Assembly (NCBI GenBank): GCA_003136335.1
Contig: PLEA01000266.1
Location: forward strand, 422-37,096
Reading direction: 5' to 3'
Origin: Acidobacteriaceae bacterium
Lineage (GTDB): Bacteria > Acidobacteriota > Terriglobia > Terriglobales > SbA1
Length of the DNA stretch: 36,675 nucleotides
The translations under genes were made by a program, and so were the position numbers. The notes below the pieces were generated by a model that did no database searches, had not been told where the DNA came from, and was given only the letters and a program-made list of their open reading frames with translations. Each line of letters opens with the position of its first letter. Position 1 is the stretch's first letter. Below are positions 1-9,119 of this stretch, piece after piece.

Positions 1-636
1 GCCCATGGTCTTCTTGCCTTCGACGCGATAGGGCTCTTTTGTGGTGCTGACGTCGAACCATCCGTCTTTTTCCCAGAAGCTTTCTTTCTTCAGGTCGGCG
101 ACTTTGCGCGCGCAGTCGCTGATGAGTCCGTCGACGAGCGTAACGTGCGCTCCGTAGTAGTCGCACTCAATGCGGTTAGCCATCGGAACATCTTTGGGCA
201 TGAAGATGTGAGCTTCGAGGCCCGCAGCGGCAGCATAGGCCGCCAGCGCTCCCGCCGCGTTCCCGGCAGACGGGATCGCGAGCTTCTTCAGACCGAAGTG
301 GCGAGCCATGGTCACACAGGCAGACAAGCCGCGCGCCTTGAACGACCCCGTTGGGTTCAGGCCTTCGTCCTTGATGTAGACGTTGGAATACTCGCGGCTC
401 GAAAGCATGGGAGTGAAGCCTTCGCCGAGCGACACAGGATTGGCATCAGGCAGAACGGCGTCATAGCGCCACATGGTCGGCGCGCGTCCGGCGAGCCGCG
501 CGGACGAAAACGCGCGCTTGATGGTAGCGAGATCGTAGCGGGCGTAAAGGATACCGTCGTCTTTGGTGCAAACGGATTGCGGGCGGTCGGCGGGATAGTG
601 TTCGCCGCAGCGAGTGCATTCCAGATGAGTCAGCAT
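1..636 (-). CDS. thrC: Threonine synthase, N-terminal 212 residues (gene runs off the left edge)
   Basis: PLP-dependent enzyme converting O-phosphohomoserine to threonine, the last step of threonine biosynthesis; cytosolic. The minus-strand frame from the ATG at 636 stays open to the window edge. It begins with the short cysteine motif usual in this family (C7-x2-C10, then C23; the partner of C23 is an Asp). The PLP-lysine motif NPTGSFKARG puts the Schiff-base lysine at K100, followed by a substrate/phosphate loop (PSAGNAAGALAAYAAAAGLE). The C-terminal half lies outside the window. A cysteate synthase or another fold-type II enzyme is possible, but the N-terminal cysteines together with NPTGSFK favour ThrC. 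No in-frame start is seen further upstream. Confidence 0.9.
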   Translation of the reverse strand, partial: MLTHLECTRCGEHYPADRPQSVCTKDDGILYARYDLATIKRAFSSARLAGRAPTMWRYDAVLPDANPVSLGEGFTPMLSSREYSNVYIKDEGLNPTGSFKARGLSACVTMARHFGLKKLAIPSAGNAAGALAAYAAAAGLEAHIFMPKDVPMANRIECDYYGAHVTLVDGLISDCARKVADLKKESFWEKDGWFDVSTTKEPYRVEGKKTMG

Positions 637-985
637 AGCGATGCTGAGTTTAGCATCGGGAGGAAGAACCGTTCTCAGTTTCGGTCGGCAGCGGATTTTG
701 TTAACGAATCTTGTTTCGTCGCGGCAGGCTTCGCTACCTCTTCCGCCGCCATGGCTGATTTGAAGCCGCAGATGCGGGTCTGCGGACGATGTCATCGGAA
801 AGTCAGAGCATTGTAAAGACTTGTCTGCCGGGCATACCACCAGAAGCCCCACTCCCGCAAAGGGCGCGCTAACTGGTCAGCTAGACCCGTGGCTCAAGCG
901 CTCATGGAAATCCGGTCAACTCCGCGCGTTTCGGCGGTTTGGGGTTTAGTATCAATGACCATCAACATTTCACAGGAGAACATGC
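637..985. other. Intergenic spacer between divergent thrC and cytochrome c genes
   Basis: About 350 bases with no convincing gene. The spacer must hold divergent promoters for thrC (leftward) and the cytochrome c gene (rightward); I could not fix either with confidence. Open frames crossing it have no family resemblance. A 21-codon frame at 751-816 contains a CxxCH by chance and has no ribosome-binding site. Confidence 0.5.
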
Positions 986-1528
986 ATGGGCAAGTTTCTG
1001 ATTGGTCTGCTCGTGGGATTGATCGTAATTCCGGTATGCGTTTATGTGTATTTCTCTTCTGGCACTGCGCCGGTAGCGACGTCCTCAACGCCCATGCCGT
1101 TTGAAAAGATGCTGGCGAAGACGGCCCTGAATGCGCGCATGCGCAAAGAGATGCCGAAGTCCTCTCCAATCCCGGCCGAGGAAGGCGCGTTCACGGCCGG
1201 CGCACAGGTTTACAAAGACAATTGCGCCGTTTGTCACGGCCTGCCGGGACAGCCACAGACTGCGATCGCCCAGGGAATGTTTCCCAAACCTCCCAAGCTG
1301 ATGGAAGGCACCGGCGTATCGGACGATCCTCCAGAAGAAACGTATTGGAAAGTTACTGGCGGGATTCGGATGACCGGGATGCCGGGATTTGAAAAGTTCC
1401 TCTCGTCCGCCCAAATATGGCAGGTCAGTCTGTTGCTGGCCAATTCAGATAAGCTGCCAAAAACAGTAAAAGATAGTCTGACCTCGGTAGGCACGCCCAC
1501 TCCGATGAGTCACGACATGACAAAATAG
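986..1528 (+). CDS. Membrane-anchored monoheme cytochrome c
   Basis: Class I c-type cytochrome of 180 residues, probably a periplasmic electron carrier tethered to the inner membrane. Residues 4-24 form an uncleaved hydrophobic N-terminal anchor. A spacer follows, then the heme-binding motif C80-A-V-C83-H84. The likely axial methionine lies in GGIRMTGMPGF (M129 or M132), where the family usually has it. The start at 986 is supported by AGGAGA at 974-979, six bases upstream. The gene stands alone, with thrC divergent on the left and a convergent gene on the right, so its redox partner cannot be read from context. Homologues often serve terminal oxidases or alcohol dehydrogenases; that is only a family generality here. 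Confidence 0.88.
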   Translation: MGKFLIGLLVGLIVIPVCVYVYFSSGTAPVATSSTPMPFEKMLAKTALNARMRKEMPKSSPIPAEEGAFTAGAQVYKDNCAVCHGLPGQPQTAIAQGMFPKPPKLMEGTGVSDDPPEETYWKVTGGIRMTGMPGFEKFLSSAQIWQVSLLLANSDKLPKTVKDSLTSVGTPTPMSHDMTK

Positions 1529-1546
1529 CGTTTCCCGGAATTCGTT

Positions 1547-2912
1547 CTACGGATTGACGCACGATTCCGGAGACTGCTCATCTCGGTGGAGCAGTGTCTT
1601 CAGCGGGGCCAAGCCCATGTCGGAGTAAAGATACAGCGTGATTGTGCTCGCGGCGCCCTGGTCAGAATGGATTAACAGTTCGGCCCAGCCATCATGGTCG
1701 GCGTCAAATTCATTCAGGATGGTTTGAAAGTCGAGGCTATCGGCGAGAGCCCCAGTAACCGCGCCTTCACGCAGCACGGACGACCAACTGGAATCCGCGG
1801 ATAGCAGAACCGGCGAGGCTTCGGCCTGCGCCGAATTCGGCTGGAACGATGCTGCATTCAAAGATGCCTTCATCGATTCTGCCTTAGACGTGTTTGTTGC
1901 TTCAAACGGTCCCACTTTGAACCACGCGCTCATCAGGAACACCGGCGCGTTCGCCAGCTTCCAGCGCGCGCGCACGAACAGGCGCGGGGCACCATCAGGT
2001 GTGAGTCGAAAGGCTCGAATGTCATAGTCAAGCGTCCCCTCGCCGCGGTTCAGCCCTCGATCCACGTGAATCCACTCTTTCAGGCACGGCTGCGCGTGGC
2101 CGACGGGCGATTCATTGGCTGTCGCACCAGGACTGCCCGCGTTGGCGATGAGGCGCCCGTCGATCCTGCCGAGGTCCCGCTGCATGCGCTCGGTCAACTG
2201 TTGCTCGAGTTGCTTCGTAACCCTGGGCGAGAGCTTCCACCCGCTGAGTTCAGCGATGTGCGATGTCACAGGCGGGTCGGCGGACTCAACTGCCCGGTGT
2301 CGTACCGCAAAATATTCTTGCGCCGATGCGGCGAAGGCAAGCTGCTGCTCGAGTGGTACCGTCGCCAGGAATCCCATCGCCAGCGAGCATCCACTCGGCG
2401 CGATGACCGCACGCTCGATGACGACTGGAAAGGTGGCGTCCGGCGAGACATCGAGCGACCATCGCTCCCCCGGCTGCGTCTTTTGCACGATCTCGGGGAA
2501 GAAATGCACAGCCTGCGAATCAGGCTCCGATAATTCCTGGAAGCCCGCGAGCGGCGCTGCGGGCTTTAGCGGCGCGGAGATTTTCGTGGGGCTTGCGGAG
2601 AAGTGCGCCGACGCGGCGAATCTCGATTCGGTCTCTGCGGCGACCATGAACACCACACGCGTCGCATCGTAGCGCGCGGCAACAAATGCGGGGTCCGGCC
2701 GCGTTGAGCCGCGTCTCCCCAGTGGCCTTGGGTCCAGCCGCGGCCTCTTTCGCACGCTCCTCCTCTTGTCTGCGGACTCCTTCGCGCTCGATGTGATCAA
2801 AGATGTTGCCATCGGCCGGTCGCTGCGCAACGGCCCAGCGATAAGCGGACCACATCACAAGCAGGTAGACCCCTACAGCCATCGCCGCCCATTTGCGATT
2901 CTTCCGGCGCAT
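1547..2912 (-). pseudogene. Exported or membrane-anchored protein of unknown function, one frameshift
   Basis: The best start is the ATG at 2912, with a GGGAGAG ribosome-binding site just upstream; it begins MRRKNRKWAAMAVGVYLL. Residues 8-31 form a transmembrane anchor, followed by a charged stretch (HIEREGVRRQEEERAKEAA). This frame loses sense near 2695, and the rest continues in another frame (DPAFVAARYDATRVVFMVAA and onward) to the stop at 1547. The span is 1366 bases, one more than a multiple of three, so a single extra G near 2695 would explain the break. The large extracytoplasmic part ends with an aspartate-rich segment (EFDADHDGWAELLIHSD) resembling FG-GAP/VCBS-type calcium-binding repeats. 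I do not recognise the family. The break may be a sequencing error or a real mutation. Confidence 0.6.
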
Positions 2913-3163
2913 CTTCTCTCCCTGCTGAGAAATGTAAATTGTTTGCGCCGCGGATAGGAGTGACTTTGGTTTGCAGGGAGTCGGGACTGCGGTTTCCCGA
3001 AGCCGCAAGTTCGATGACATCGCGGTTGAGTTTGGGTTCCAACTGCTCCGGCCCTACCGGCGTCATCGTGAACGGAGCCGCTTTTCCGAAGTGAAGGATC
3101 TGGCGTGGGCGATCACGATAAGCCCAGCAACTGAAACGCCGCTCGCCATCACCCCGCCGACCC

Positions 3164-4319
3164 CTACGGCGAAAGCCTAAAGTTCACCAGAACCTGAGTC
3201 TCAACCTCAACCGCCGCGCCGTTCAACAAGTAAGGCTTGTACTTCCATTCTCTGACCGCTTCGATGGCAGCCGGAGCGAGCAACGGGTGTCCGCTGATGA
3301 GCTGAATGCTGGAGACACTGCCTTCCTTGTCGACGACCACCCTCACCACCACCGTGCCCTGAATGCGAGCCTGTTTGGCATCAGCCGGATATTCCGGAGG
3401 CGCCTTGCTGACCAGCAGGCCAGACATCACGCCCTGTGACACGCGCACAACTCCGGGACGATCTGCGTCAACCGGAGCGCTGGAAGTGATCCCGCCCCGC
3501 CCGCCGGGCGGAATCCCTCCGGGGGCGTCGCCGACGACTCCCTCCGCCAGAGGATTTTCCGAAAGGCTGAAGTTCACGCGAACAATAGTCTGCGCATCGA
3601 CCGGGCGACCGCCCAACAGGTATGGCTTATATTTCCACTGCTTGACGGCATCGACAACCCGGTGCAAGCATGGGGTGTCCGCTGATCAGGACAGCATCGT
3701 ATACGTCTCCATCTTCGTCGATGACGATCTGCAGGACGACTTCTCCCTCGAAGTGCTGGCTCTTCGCCTCGGGCGGATACTCCGGATTCACCTTGGTGAC
3801 TAAAAGCGTTTGCGCGAGAGGCGTGGAGATCCCGATGGGGTGTGGCACGCTCCCACTCGACGGAAGAAGCGGAGACAACGAAATTACGCCGACAATTGGG
3901 CCTGGGCGCGGGCTCCCGGGCGCATCCCGCACCACGCCCTCTGCAGCCGACTCCTTTGGAAGTTTGAAGTTCAGCGTTACAGTGGTTTCCACCTCTACCA
4001 GTTCGCCGTTGAGGACGTAGGATTTGTACTGCCACTGCTTCACCGCTTCCACCGCCGCTGGTGCCAGCATGGGATGTCCACTCAGCAGCGCGATGTCCTG
4101 GACACCTCCTGATTTGTTGATCTGGATTTGGAGCGCGACTGCACCTTGTATGCGCGCACTCCGCGCCGACGGCGGGTAAGTGGGATCAAATTTCTTGATG
4201 CGCAAAGCACGCATCACGCTTTCGTCGACGCGAACACGCTGCGGAACTGCAATCTGAGAGGCTGCCAGAGATGTGAAGGTAACCAGCAAGAGGAGCCGTC
4301 CCGCAACAGAACGCGTCAT
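3164..4319 (-). pseudogene. Secreted protein with three tandem TonB C-terminal domains, one frameshift
   Basis: After a signal peptide (LLLLVTFTSLAASQ, about residues 8-21) come three copies of the TonB_C fold. Each has the pattern YPP.A......G.V.L....D..G.V....L.SGHP.LAP.A..AV..W.Y.PY. The first is intact at about residues 36-125. The second is broken near 3652-3656, where the frame passes from SGHPMLAP into GCRCRQAVEI while VVDAVKQWKYKPYLL continues in another frame. The third is intact to the stop at 3164. The span is 1156 bases, which fits two missing bases or one extra base. TonB proteins normally carry one such domain behind a transmembrane anchor and energise outer-membrane receptors. 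This one has a cleavable-looking signal and no ExbB/ExbD neighbours, so its role is unclear. Confidence 0.75.
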
Positions 4320-4612
4320 CGCAAACCTCCTAGTTCACTAAAAAATGCCCGCCCTTAGAGTTCTCAGACCCCGCCACCAACCAATTTGTTCACAGCGATT
4401 CGGAATGCGTTGCACCTCAAGCCTGCGCCCTTGCACGGTAAGATGGAAGGTCTCTTCTTGGTTGCCTGCTTTACGCTTCATTGTGGGTTTTACAGGATCA
4501 TTCCCGCCCTCTTTCGGGCCCGTCGAAGGTCATTTTTTAGGTACCCCGCCGCCTCCGTCCTGCATCGAATCTCCAAGATATCGTAAGCTATATAAAAACA
4601 TAAGGAGGGTGG

Positions 4613-5764
4613 GTGCGCTGTCCTCGCTGTGGCAATGACAATTCGGAAGATAACCGCTTCTGCGGAATGTGCGGAGCCAGGTTGTTGCCTGCACCGGTCG
4701 CAGTTGCCTCTTCACCGGCTCAAGCTCCAGCCATGCAATCCTCCACGCCGCTCTCGGCCGCAGCGGCCGCTTCTGCGAGGCCGCAAGTTGTCACGCCCTC
4801 TCAACCTTCACCGCCGGTGTCGGAAGATTCGCCCTTCATCAGCGGCCCGTCGTTTCTGGGGCTGAACGATCCTGCTCCCCGCGAGCGCGGGAGTTTGAGC
4901 GCAGATCCACACTCTAGTTCCAATTCGAGCAATCTCGACTACTTGCTCGACGATGAGGAAGCACCCAAACGCGGCGGCGCGGGAAAATTCGCTCTGATTC
5001 TGTTGATGCTGGCATTGGCGGCGGGATTTGGATATGTACGTTTTAAGGTGCTGCGCCCACGCCCCTTCAAAACCCCTGCCGCAGTCGCCCAGGATTCCGC
5101 ACCGACGTCCACAACTCCGCCCTCGAGTGATACGACAACAGTACCAATCCCCGCGCAAGCTGCGGCGGAGCCCGCAGCCGATTCTTCTTCTCCGAATAAC
5201 CCGCCTGCCGCCGCGGCAACTCCCGACGCCGCAAATCCGCCGGCAAGCGCGGCGCCCGCCCAGGCAGACGTTGCCCCTTCGGGCGACGCGTCGAATTCCT
5301 CGCCAGACTCCCCAGCCGCAACCGAGCCTGCCGATAAAGAACCAGCGGAAGAGCCAACGGCAGCCGCGCCCGATATTCCGCCTGCCCCAAGCCCGAAACC
5401 TAAACGAGCGGCGGTCGCGCCCGCACCCAAGCCCCATGCCGGTATCACGCCAACCAGGTCCGTCGATTCCGTGAGCGAAGCTCAAAACTATATTTATGGA
5501 CGCGGCGTGAGCCAGGATTGCGAGCGTGGCATGCGCCTCCTGAAACCTGCCGCCGCACAGGCCAACCCAAAGGCAATGATTGAAATGGGAGCTCTTTACT
5601 CAGCGGGATTGTGCGCTCCCCACGACCTTCCGACTGCATATCGCTGGTTCGCGATGGCCCTGCGCAAGGATCCGGAGAATCAGTCTGTGCAAGCGGACCT
5701 GCAAAAACTATGGGGCGAAATGACCCAACCGGAGCGGCAACTGGCCATCAAGCTAAGCCAGTGA
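4613..5764 (+). CDS. Zinc-ribbon, single-pass membrane protein with C-terminal Sel1-like repeats
   Basis: 383 residues in four parts. An N-terminal double-CxxC zinc ribbon (C3, C6, C17, C20) lies in the cytoplasm. A low-complexity linker follows, then one transmembrane helix (about 125-143). A long Pro/Ala/Ser-rich extracytoplasmic linker (about 150-270) may span the cell wall. The C-terminus has Sel1-type tetratricopeptide-like repeats (about 285-370, with AQNYIYGRGVSQDCERGMRL and IEMGALYSAGLCAPHDLPTA). The GTG start at 4613 is chosen because AAGGAGGG lies at 4602-4609 and the first codons encode the CPRCG motif. Sel1 repeats usually mediate protein contacts; the partner is unknown. The 293-base upstream spacer has no gene. 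Confidence 0.8.
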   Translation: MRCPRCGNDNSEDNRFCGMCGARLLPAPVAVASSPAQAPAMQSSTPLSAAAAASARPQVVTPSQPSPPVSEDSPFISGPSFLGLNDPAPRERGSLSADPHSSSNSSNLDYLLDDEEAPKRGGAGKFALILLMLALAAGFGYVRFKVLRPRPFKTPAAVAQDSAPTSTTPPSSDTTTVPIPAQAAAEPAADSSSPNNPPAAAATPDAANPPASAAPAQADVAPSGDASNSSPDSPAATEPADKEPAEEPTAAAPDIPPAPSPKPKRAAVAPAPKPHAGITPTRSVDSVSEAQNYIYGRGVSQDCERGMRLLKPAAAQANPKAMIEMGALYSAGLCAPHDLPTAYRWFAMALRKDPENQSVQADLQKLWGEMTQPERQLAIKLSQ

Positions 5765-5788
5765 TCTTTCAAGGCCTATAACTCTCCG

Positions 5789-6257
5789 GTGAAATCAAAT
5801 ATCCTCATCGCGCAAGCTTGCGCCGTCGCCCTGCTCCTCTCCTTTGCGCTTTACCTCACCGCCGCTCCGCATCAGGCGGGCAATTCGACATCCTCGCTCC
5901 CCAAACATTCCATCGCAACCCGCCAGAAGGCGAAGGGAATTTCAAATTCTGCCGGGTCAGTCCCAACCTCTATCGCGGAGCACAGCCCGGCATTACGGGA
6001 ATCGAGTCGCTGCAGAAGATGGGCGTCAACATCGTGGTCGCTATGCGCGGAGGCTGCAACAAGAGCGAGAAGGCAGCAGCAAAAAAGCTTGGCATGCAGT
6101 ACGCGACCAACCGCTTGCCAAGTTCTTGAACTTGATTCAGGAAGATAAAGAAAAAAAGTCTTCGTCCATTGCCGCCTGTCGCACAGGAATGGCCGTAGCC
6201 GCCCATCGCACGGCCGACCAAGGCTAGTCCGCCGATGAAGCCATGAACGAGATGAGG
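5789..6257 (+). pseudogene. Decayed secreted dual-specificity (tyrosine-type) phosphatase
   Basis: Pieces of one phosphatase appear in order but in different frames. A signal peptide from the GTG at 5789 (ILIAQACAVALLLSFALYL) comes first. The phosphatase core then shifts frame near 5875 (FCRVSPNLYRGAQPGITGIE, LQKMGVNIVVAMRG). After a further shift come LAKFLNLIQEDKEKK, then VFVHCR, the start of the HCxxGxxRTG catalytic loop, then RTGMAVAAHRTADQ in yet another frame. Between HCR and RTG only four bases remain, so the catalytic loop is deleted. A TAG at 6225-6227 replaces the Trp expected before SADEAMNEMR. Several independent lesions, including loss of the active site, make this a true pseudogene rather than a sequencing artefact. 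Confidence 0.85.
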
Positions 6258-6337
6258 GGTCGGCGAGCGGCCAGACGATCACCGCGACCACGCAAGCAAT
6301 GGATATTAGTCGACCCGCCATACGGTTGGAACGCGGC

Positions 6338-8314
6338 TTACACTTCGTCTTGCTCTTGTAATTTCGCGATCACTCCGAAATCTTCCAGCGTAGTAGTGTC
6401 GCCCTTAACGGTCCCGTTGGTAGCCAATTCCCGCAGCAACCGCCGCATGATCTTCCCGCTGCGCGTCTTCGGCAACGTGTCCGTAAAGCGAATATCATCC
6501 GGCTTGGCCAGCGCCCCGATTTCCTTCGCCACCCACTTGCGTAACTCTTCCTTCAGTTCATTCGTAGGCTGTCTTCCCTGCTCGAGCGTAACGAACGCCG
6601 AAATGGCCTGTCCCTTGAGATCATCGGGACGCCCCACCACCGCGGCCTCTGCCACTGCCGGATGTGCAACCAGCGCGCTCTCCACTTCCATCGTGCTGAG
6701 CCGGTGTCCGCTAACGTTGAGCACATCGTCAACGCGTCCCATGATCCAGAAATATCCGTCCTTATCTTTTCGCGCGCCGTCGCCGGTGAAATACATCCCA
6801 GGAATTTGCGACCAGTAGTTCTTCACGTAGCGGTCCGGATCGCCATAGACAGTGCGCAGCATTCCCGGCCACGGCTGTTTGATGACCAGAAATCCCCCCG
6901 ACCCCTCAGGCACCGGCTTACCTTCCATAGTAACGATTTCAGCGAACACGCCGGGGAACGCCCGCGTAGCCGACCCAGGCTTGGTCGCGATCGCGCCAGG
7001 CAGCGGCGCAATCATGATGTGTCCAGTCTCGGTTTGCCACCAAGTATCAGTGATCGGGCAGCGGTTGTTGCCGATGGTTTCGCGGTACCACATCCAGGCT
7101 TCCGGATTGATGGGCTCGCCTACTGTGCCGAGCAGGCGCAGGCTACTCATGTCGTGCTTCTTCGGCCACTGGTTGCCCCATTTGATGAACGTGCGGATCG
7201 CCGTGGGCGCCGTGTAGAAGATGTTCACTTTGTGGCGCGCGATGATCGACCAGAAGCGGTCCGGCTCGGGAAAATTGGGCGCGCCTTCGTACATCAGGCT
7301 GGTGGCACCGTTTTGCAGCGGGCCGTAGACAATGTAGCTGTGGCCCGTCACCCATCCTATGTCTGCGGTACACCAGTAGGTGTCTTGTTCCTTCAGATCG
7401 AACACCCATTTTGTAGTGATGTAGGTGCCGACGGAATATCCTCCGGTCGTGTGCACTACACCTTTCGGTTTGCCCGTGGTTCCCGAGGTATAGAGAATGT
7501 AGAGCGGATGCTCCGCATCCAGTGGCTCGGCGGGGCAAACGTCTGAGGCCTTCGCCATCAACTCATGCCACCAGTGATCTCGGGCCGCCTGCAGGTTGAT
7601 TGTGGTTCCGGTGCGCTTGTAAATGACAACGTGCTTAACGCTCGGGCAAGATTTCAGCGCTTCTTCGACCGCAGGAAACAGTTTCACTTCCGCGCCGCGG
7701 CGATACGATCCATCCTGCGTGATGACGGCGGTCGCTTGCGAGTCGTGAATGCGATCGACCAGCGCGTTCGAAGAAAATCCACCGAACACAATCGTGTGCG
7801 GCGCGCCGATGCGGGCGCAAGCCAGCATGGCGATGGGTAGCTCGGGCGTCATGCCCATGTAAATGGCAACGCGGTCGCCCTTTTTCACGCCGAGCGTTTT
7901 CAGAACATTGGCGAACTTCTGGACTTCGCGATGCAGCTGCTGGTACGTGAGGGTGCGCACCTCGCCGGGTTCGCTCTCCCAAATAATCGCGGCTTTGTTC
8001 TTGCGCCAGGTTTCGACATGGCGATCCAGGCAGTTGTACGAGAGGTTGATCTGCCCTCCCACAAACCATTTCGCCCAGGGGCAATTCCATTCGAGAACCT
8101 TGTCCCACTTTTTGAACCAGTGGAGTTCGCCGGCAATGCGCGACCAGAATTTGTCCGGCTCGTCTACCGATTCCTTATAAAGACGCTCGTATTCATCGAG
8201 CGTCTTGATGTGGGCTTGCTTGGCGAATTCGGGCGGGCACTCGAACTTGCGTTGCTCATTCAGGATGGAATCGATGTTAGGGCCTTGGGTATCGACGACA
8301 GCTTTATCGGCCAT
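6338..8314 (-). CDS. acs: Acetyl-CoA synthetase (AMP-forming)
   Basis: Activates acetate to acetyl-CoA through an acetyl-adenylate, feeding acetate into central metabolism; cytosolic. The 658-residue length is typical. Adenylate-forming motifs are present in order: the P-loop-like [11 protein letters not shown], then WWQTETGH, then [13 protein letters not shown], and the C-terminal catalytic lysine in [11 protein letters not shown] (K621), the residue acetylated by Pat-type enzymes and deacetylated by CobB in other bacteria. The tryptophan that limits the pocket to short acyl chains is within [10 protein letters not shown]. The start at 8314 (MADKAVVD) gives the normal N-terminus. The gene stands alone, so regulation cannot be read from context. 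The downstream neighbour is the phosphatase pseudogene. Confidence 0.97.
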   Translation of the reverse strand: MADKAVVDTQGPNIDSILNEQRKFECPPEFAKQAHIKTLDEYERLYKESVDEPDKFWSRIAGELHWFKKWDKVLEWNCPWAKWFVGGQINLSYNCLDRHVETWRKNKAAIIWESEPGEVRTLTYQQLHREVQKFANVLKTLGVKKGDRVAIYMGMTPELPIAMLACARIGAPHTIVFGGFSSNALVDRIHDSQATAVITQDGSYRRGAEVKLFPAVEEALKSCPSVKHVVIYKRTGTTINLQAARDHWWHELMAKASDVCPAEPLDAEHPLYILYTSGTTGKPKGVVHTTGGYSVGTYITTKWVFDLKEQDTYWCTADIGWVTGHSYIVYGPLQNGATSLMYEGAPNFPEPDRFWSIIARHKVNIFYTAPTAIRTFIKWGNQWPKKHDMSSLRLLGTVGEPINPEAWMWYRETIGNNRCPITDTWWQTETGHIMIAPLPGAIATKPGSATRAFPGVFAEIVTMEGKPVPEGSGGFLVIKQPWPGMLRTVYGDPDRYVKNYWSQIPGMYFTGDGARKDKDGYFWIMGRVDDVLNVSGHRLSTMEVESALVAHPAVAEAAVVGRPDDLKGQAISAFVTLEQGRQPTNELKEELRKWVAKEIGALAKPDDIRFTDTLPKTRSGKIMRRLLRELATNGTVKGDTTTLEDFGVIAKLQEQDEV

Positions 8315-8478
8315 GATGAGAACCTCGACGCGGAGGAATTGTTTCTTCGTGCCGGAAACGGCGGCACGAGATCGCAGGAGTTTATTCTACACAGCGCCGG
8401 GCGAGATGTGATTGAGATCACTCGCCAAAGCTGTCAGCTCTCGGCTCTCAGCAAAGCCTGAGGCTTTCGCTTGTGTGG

Positions 8479-8499
8479 GTCCAGGTCTGTGACCTGGAC
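8479..8499. repeat. Perfect hairpin, 9-bp arms
   Basis: GTCCAGGTC at 8479-8487 is the exact reverse complement of GACCTGGAC at 8491-8499, with a three-base loop. No T-tract follows, so it is more likely part of a dispersed repeat than a terminator. Confidence 0.75.
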
Positions 8500-8655
8500 G
8501 GGCCGACCAAGGCTCGGCTGCTCGCAGCCGGCGGATGATAAAAGTGACAGCGTACGAACGAGGCAACCCAAAGACTCGAATCAACAGGTGTCGTACGCTC
8601 AGGTGAATGGGTTCGTGGTACCCCACCCGGTCGGCCAAAAGCAGATTCGTCCGGT

Positions 8656-8684
8656 CTCGCTTCGCTCGCGCGTCGGAATGACAA
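8656..8684. repeat. Short dispersed repeat, copy 1
   Basis: This segment shares the pattern cgcttcgctcg...gtcggaatgacaa with 14134-14163. Both copies are intergenic and upstream of genes. With two imperfect copies, the relationship is suggestive rather than firm. Confidence 0.45.
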
Positions 8685-8943
8685 GGCGGTTGGTGGCATG
8701 ATCGCTGGGCTGAGAAGACTGCGGGGTCTGCTCTTTCGCCTCGCTGAGTGTGCGTGAGAACCTGTGCCGTCCCTTGGTATGTGTTTCCGGCGCGGGCGTC
8801 TCAGAAGCTGAAGTCGATGCGGCTGTTTCCGCGGCCTGGGAGGAAAGAGTCGAAGTTCGAGAAGTATCGGGAGGCCTGGGGATTGTTTGAGGAGGAGAGC
8901 TACAGGCTGCTGTAAAGCTTTTCCGCGAGGCTGAGAATTTTAC

Positions 8944-9012
8944 TCAGCGGCTAAGCCGTCATTCACTCCATGCGACTTGCGGCGCGGCTGAAAAGCCACG
9001 CCCTTTCAAAAC
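8944..9012. repeat. Palindromic interspersed repeat, degenerate intergenic copy
   Basis: This copy has the order seen in the copies at 9472 and 10143: a CAGCGGCTAA..GCCG block, a spacer, an inverted-repeat segment (GCGCGGCTGAAAAGCCACGC) and a CCCTTTCAAAA tail. The arms differ in sequence from the gene-internal copies, but the architecture is the same. Confidence 0.55.
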
Positions 9013-9119
9013 AGACTCAAGTGGTTCAGCAGCCTGCTAGAGGAGGGTGAGGGGCGGGGAAGATTCTTTGGGAGTGCGAGGGCGGGCTTCGGCGGGCGGG
9101 GCGCCCGCCCCACACGAGA

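Larger units (their letters stand above)
8315..9119. other. Repeat-rich intergenic region upstream of acs
   Basis: About 800 bases without a believable gene. It contains a hairpin at 8479-8499, a short dispersed sequence ending in gtcggaatgacaa (about 8656-8684) that recurs near 14134-14163, and a degenerate copy of the palindromic repeat family at 8944-9012. The open frames crossing it are translations of these repeats. The acs promoter should lie in the first 150 bases, but I could not assign it. Confidence 0.6.

Noticed and set aside
751..816. A 21-codon frame with a CxxCH motif upstream of the cytochrome c gene
   Set aside because: Too short, no ribosome-binding site, and no hydrophobic signal; the motif is probably chance.
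2913..3163. Two small minus-strand frames linked by an ATGA overlap between the TonB-like gene and the anchored protein (one with a Gly-rich hydrophobic segment)
   Set aside because: Very short, unusual composition, and no homology that I can recognise; possibly a small broken gene but not supportable.
4808..5485. Long minus-strand frames opposite the Pro/Ala-rich linker
   Set aside because: They are shadows of the high-GC low-complexity coding sequence on the plus strand.
8387..8701. Open frames on both strands downstream and upstream of the acs start
   Set aside because: Their translations come from dispersed repeats (gtcggaatgacaa and hairpins) and have no protein-like character.
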